A stretch of 9,102 nt of DNA, taken from the NCBI GenBank assembly GCA_025455505.1, contig JALOMK010000062.1, positions 1 to 9,102 of the forward strand, in the 5' to 3' direction. Under the pieces are notes generated by a model. The model was not told where the DNA came from. It saw only the letters and a program-made list of their open reading frames with translations, and searched no databases. Position numbers and translations under genes: made by a program. Source of the stretch: Bacteroidales bacterium (lineage in GTDB: Bacteria; Bacteroidota; Bacteroidia; Bacteroidales; VadinHA17). Shown one piece after another: positions 7,376-9,102 of this stretch. How positions within the stretch are numbered: the first letter of the stretch is position 1; each line of letters opens with the position of its first letter.

Positions 7376-8674
7376 CTAGTCAAGAATAACTTTTTTGTTC
7401 TTCGGTGCAAATACTGCCATTATTGACCAGGCAAGGATGTACATGCTGCCTGCAATAGCAAACATAACAACATAGCCGGTCTCGATATGGCCCTGTTTCT
7501 TGTAGAAATCGAGTATGAAACCTGCAATGTATGAAATGAATGCACCACCTACTGCTCCTGCCATTCCCCCGATTCCCGTCACTGAACTGACTGCCCGTTT
7601 CGGGAAAGCATCCGATACAGTTGTGAAGATATTTGCAGACCAGGCCTGGTGTGATGAAGCGGCGAGGGCTATCAGACAGACTGCTCCCCAGGTGCTGAGT
7701 GCCGGTGACTGGGCAAAGACTATCGGGGTGACGAGAAGTGCAAATACCAGCATAGTAATTTTCCTGGCCCTGAAAGGCGACATTCCTTTCTTTATCAGGT
7801 ATGAAGATGCCCATCCTCCTCCGATGCTTCCCACTGTTGTTGCAGTATATATGAAAGCCAGCGGCAGTCCGAACGATTTGATATCGAGACCGGTTCCTCT
7901 CACCTGTGCGAGCCATCCCGGGATCCAGAATAGGTAGAACCACCATATCGGGTCAGTCAGACCCTTCCCGATGAAAAACAGCCATGTCTGCCTGTATTTC
8001 AGAAGGCTTAGCCACTGGACTTCCTGCTGTGGTTCCTCTTTTTCCTCGGTGTCACTGTTTATGTATGCAAGCTCCGCAGCAGACAGTTTTTTCTGTTTCT
8101 GGGGAATCTCATAGTAATAGAACCACAGTATAAGCCAGATGAAACCTATTGCACCGGTAATTATGAAAGCTGATTGCCATCCCCATGCAACAGCCATAGC
8201 CGGAACTGCAAGAGGTGCAATTATGGCTCCTACATTCGTTCCGGAATTGAATATGCCTGTAGCCAGAGCCCTTTCACGCTTGGGGAACCATTCCGCAACT
8301 GTCTTAATTGCTGCCGGGAAGTTTCCTGCCTCGCTTACACCGAGAAATGCCCTCCAGAAACCGAAGCTGAGTGTCCCTTTTGCCAGGGCATGACCCATTG
8401 CAGCAATGCTCCAGAGAAGAACTGAAAATCCATAACCAATCTTTGTCCCGTATTTGTCGATGAGTTTTCCGGCAATGAGCATCCCGAAGGCGTAAGATAG
8501 CTGGAAGGCCATAATGATGTGTGAATAGGCTTTTTCCCCGATACCAAGGTCTGACTCGAGCATAGGCTTAAGTATGCCTATCACCTGCCTGTCGAGGTAG
8601 TTGACGGTTGTCGCAAAGAAAATAAGCGCACAGACCGTCCAGCGGTAGTTTCCGAATGATTTGGTTTCTGACAT
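7376..8674 (-). CDS. MFS hexuronate transporter, ExuT-like
   Basis: An inner-membrane major facilitator protein of 432 residues with the pattern of 12 membrane segments, in the anion:cation symporter group that includes ExuT (galacturonate/glucuronate) and GudP/GarP (hexarates). Group-typical motifs are GNYRW then NYLDRQVIG (8-33), the MFS loop motif GKLIDKYGTK (69-78), and the segment 112-150 with GVSEAGNFP, EWFPKRERA and GIFNSGTNVGA. A charged cytoplasmic loop at about 191-222 (PQKQKKLS, TEEKEEPQQE) separates the two six-helix halves. Hexuronate uptake is inferred from family and from uxaE in the same operon; hexarate or hexonate transport is possible. The start at 8674 places MSETKSF before GNYRW, the usual N-terminal length, and leaves 19 bases after the gnd stop. 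An in-frame ATG at 8701 would add nine residues and overlap gnd by 8 bases. A still longer reading to 8902 runs inside gnd and is not credible. Confidence 0.9.
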   Translation of the reverse strand: MSETKSFGNYRWTVCALIFFATTVNYLDRQVIGILKPMLESDLGIGEKAYSHIIMAFQLSYAFGMLIAGKLIDKYGTKIGYGFSVLLWSIAAMGHALAKGTLSFGFWRAFLGVSEAGNFPAAIKTVAEWFPKRERALATGIFNSGTNVGAIIAPLAVPAMAVAWGWQSAFIITGAIGFIWLILWFYYYEIPQKQKKLSAAELAYINSDTEEKEEPQQEVQWLSLLKYRQTWLFFIGKGLTDPIWWFYLFWIPGWLAQVRGTGLDIKSFGLPLAFIYTATTVGSIGGGWASSYLIKKGMSPFRARKITMLVFALLVTPIVFAQSPALSTWGAVCLIALAASSHQAWSANIFTTVSDAFPKRAVSSVTGIGGMAGAVGGAFISYIAGFILDFYKKQGHIETGYVVMFAIAGSMYILAWSIMAVFAPKNKKVILD

Positions 8675-8693
8675 GGCTGTTGGATTGGTTTTA

Positions 8694-8701
8694 TTAAACA
8701 T
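8694..8701 (-). other. gnd stop / transporter alternative start overlap (ATGTTTAA)
   Basis: On the minus strand the octamer ATGTTTAA holds both the gnd stop codon TAA (8696-8694) and an ATG (8701-8699) in the transporter frame. If that ATG is used, the two genes are coupled by an 8-base overlap and the transporter begins [10 protein letters not shown]. If the ATG at 8674 is used, there is a 19-base spacer. Neither has a clear Shine-Dalgarno sequence. Confidence 0.45.
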
Positions 8702-9102
8702 TATAAGTTGATGATGCTGTTGTTCCGCCCCTTCCTGTCCAGTTTGTATGGAAGAACTCTCCCCTGGGCCTGTCGGTACGTTCATAGGTGTGTGCACCGA
8801 AGTAATCACGCTGGGCCTGGAGCAGGTTTGCAGGAAGTTTCTCACAGCGGTAACCGTCGAAATATCCAAGGGCTGATGCGATTGCGGGCACCGGAATCCC
8901 ATTCCTTACAGTTTCAGCCACTACATTTCTCCACCCGGCCTGGGCCCTGTCCATTTTTTCTCTGAAATAGGGATCGAGCATGAGGTTGGTAATAGAAGGA
9001 TTATTCTCAAAGGCCTCTTTTATCTTGCCAAGGAAAACCGAACGAATTATACAGCCACCTCTCCACATAAGAGCTATGCCTCCGTAATTAAGCTTCCATC
9101 CA
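8694..9102 (-). CDS. gnd: 6-phosphogluconate dehydrogenase, decarboxylating (C-terminal part)
   Basis: The 3' portion of gnd, about 135 residues; the 5' part lies beyond the right edge. The enzyme oxidatively decarboxylates 6-phosphogluconate to ribulose 5-phosphate, making NAD(P)H in the pentose phosphate pathway. The first in-window residues, [20 protein letters not shown], are a signature of the all-helical C-terminal domain. Later come [18 protein letters not shown] and QRDYFGAH (8813-8790). The Arg and His of that motif match Arg446 and His452 of the sheep enzyme, which reach into the partner subunit to bind the substrate phosphate. The tail [12 protein letters not shown] is also family-typical. 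An internal ATG at 9068 is not the start, because the conserved domain continues upstream without a stop. It is the first visible gene of the operon that continues into the transporter, lacI and uxaE. Coenzyme preference cannot be judged without the N-terminal domain. Confidence 0.96.
   Translation of the reverse strand, partial: GWKLNYGGIALMWRGGCIIRSVFLGKIKEAFENNPSITNLMLDPYFREKMDRAQAGWRNVVAETVRNGIPVPAIASALGYFDGYRCEKLPANLLQAQRDYFGAHTYERTDRPRGEFFHTNWTGRGGTTASSTYNV

Noticed and set aside
7515..7937. Plus-strand open frame of 140 codons opposite the transporter gene.
   Set aside because: It is antisense to a well-conserved MFS gene, its composition is what the complementary strand of that gene gives, and it resembles no known family.
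7380..7946. Minus-strand open frame of 188 codons in another frame of the transporter gene.
   Set aside because: Same-strand out-of-frame reading of the MFS gene, rich in Arg, His and Cys, with no membrane pattern or family match.
8702..8902. N-terminal extension of the transporter reading frame of 67 residues beyond ATG 8701.
   Set aside because: It runs entirely inside gnd in another frame, shows no family resemblance, and the transporter family begins near GNYRW.

Overview
The window looks like chromosomal DNA from a Bacteroidota (Bacteroidetes) bacterium. The best evidence is a type IX secretion C-terminal sorting domain on the first protein (YPNPTTG start). Other hints are the weak or absent Shine-Dalgarno sequences, and a sugar-acid operon with a tagaturonate epimerase and a LacI regulator of the GTVDRV type. 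I cannot name a genus. Coding density is very high: there are seven protein genes, the two at the edges are cut by the window, and the longest gap between genes is 55 bases. I see no RNA genes, CRISPR arrays, insertion sequences or long repeats.

Left half, plus strand (2-5036). First comes the 3' part of a secreted multidomain protein: CotH-kinase-like region, chitobiase/hexosaminidase-C-like region, lamin-tail domain and T9SS sorting domain. After a 55-base AT-rich gap follow an exported GH35 beta-galactosidase and, 9 bases later, an exported GH105-type unsaturated rhamnogalacturonyl hydrolase. The last two look like one transcription unit for trimming pectin (rhamnogalacturonan I) fragments outside the cytoplasm.

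Right half, minus strand (9102 down to 5043). A tight operon reads gnd (6-phosphogluconate dehydrogenase, only the C-terminal part is in the window), an ExuT-like MFS hexuronate transporter, a LacI-family regulator that appears to start at TTG, and uxaE (tagaturonate epimerase). Gaps within it are 19, 8 and 9 bases. Its promoter lies beyond base 9102.

The two units converge with only 6 bases between their stop codons. Read together they form a plausible pectin-to-central-metabolism module. GH35 removes galactose, GH105 releases unsaturated galacturonate from rhamnogalacturonan oligosaccharides, the MFS protein imports hexuronates, and UxaE moves tagaturonate into the fructuronate branch, probably under the LacI protein. 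This scheme is inferred from family membership and gene order. The isomerase, reductase, dehydratase and KDG enzymes that would complete the route are not in the window. I found no clear sign of a wholly new system. The points most worth a second look are the epimerase route, gnd in this operon, the regulator and its start codon, the terminator-less convergent junction, and the CotH-like secreted protein beside the pectin genes.
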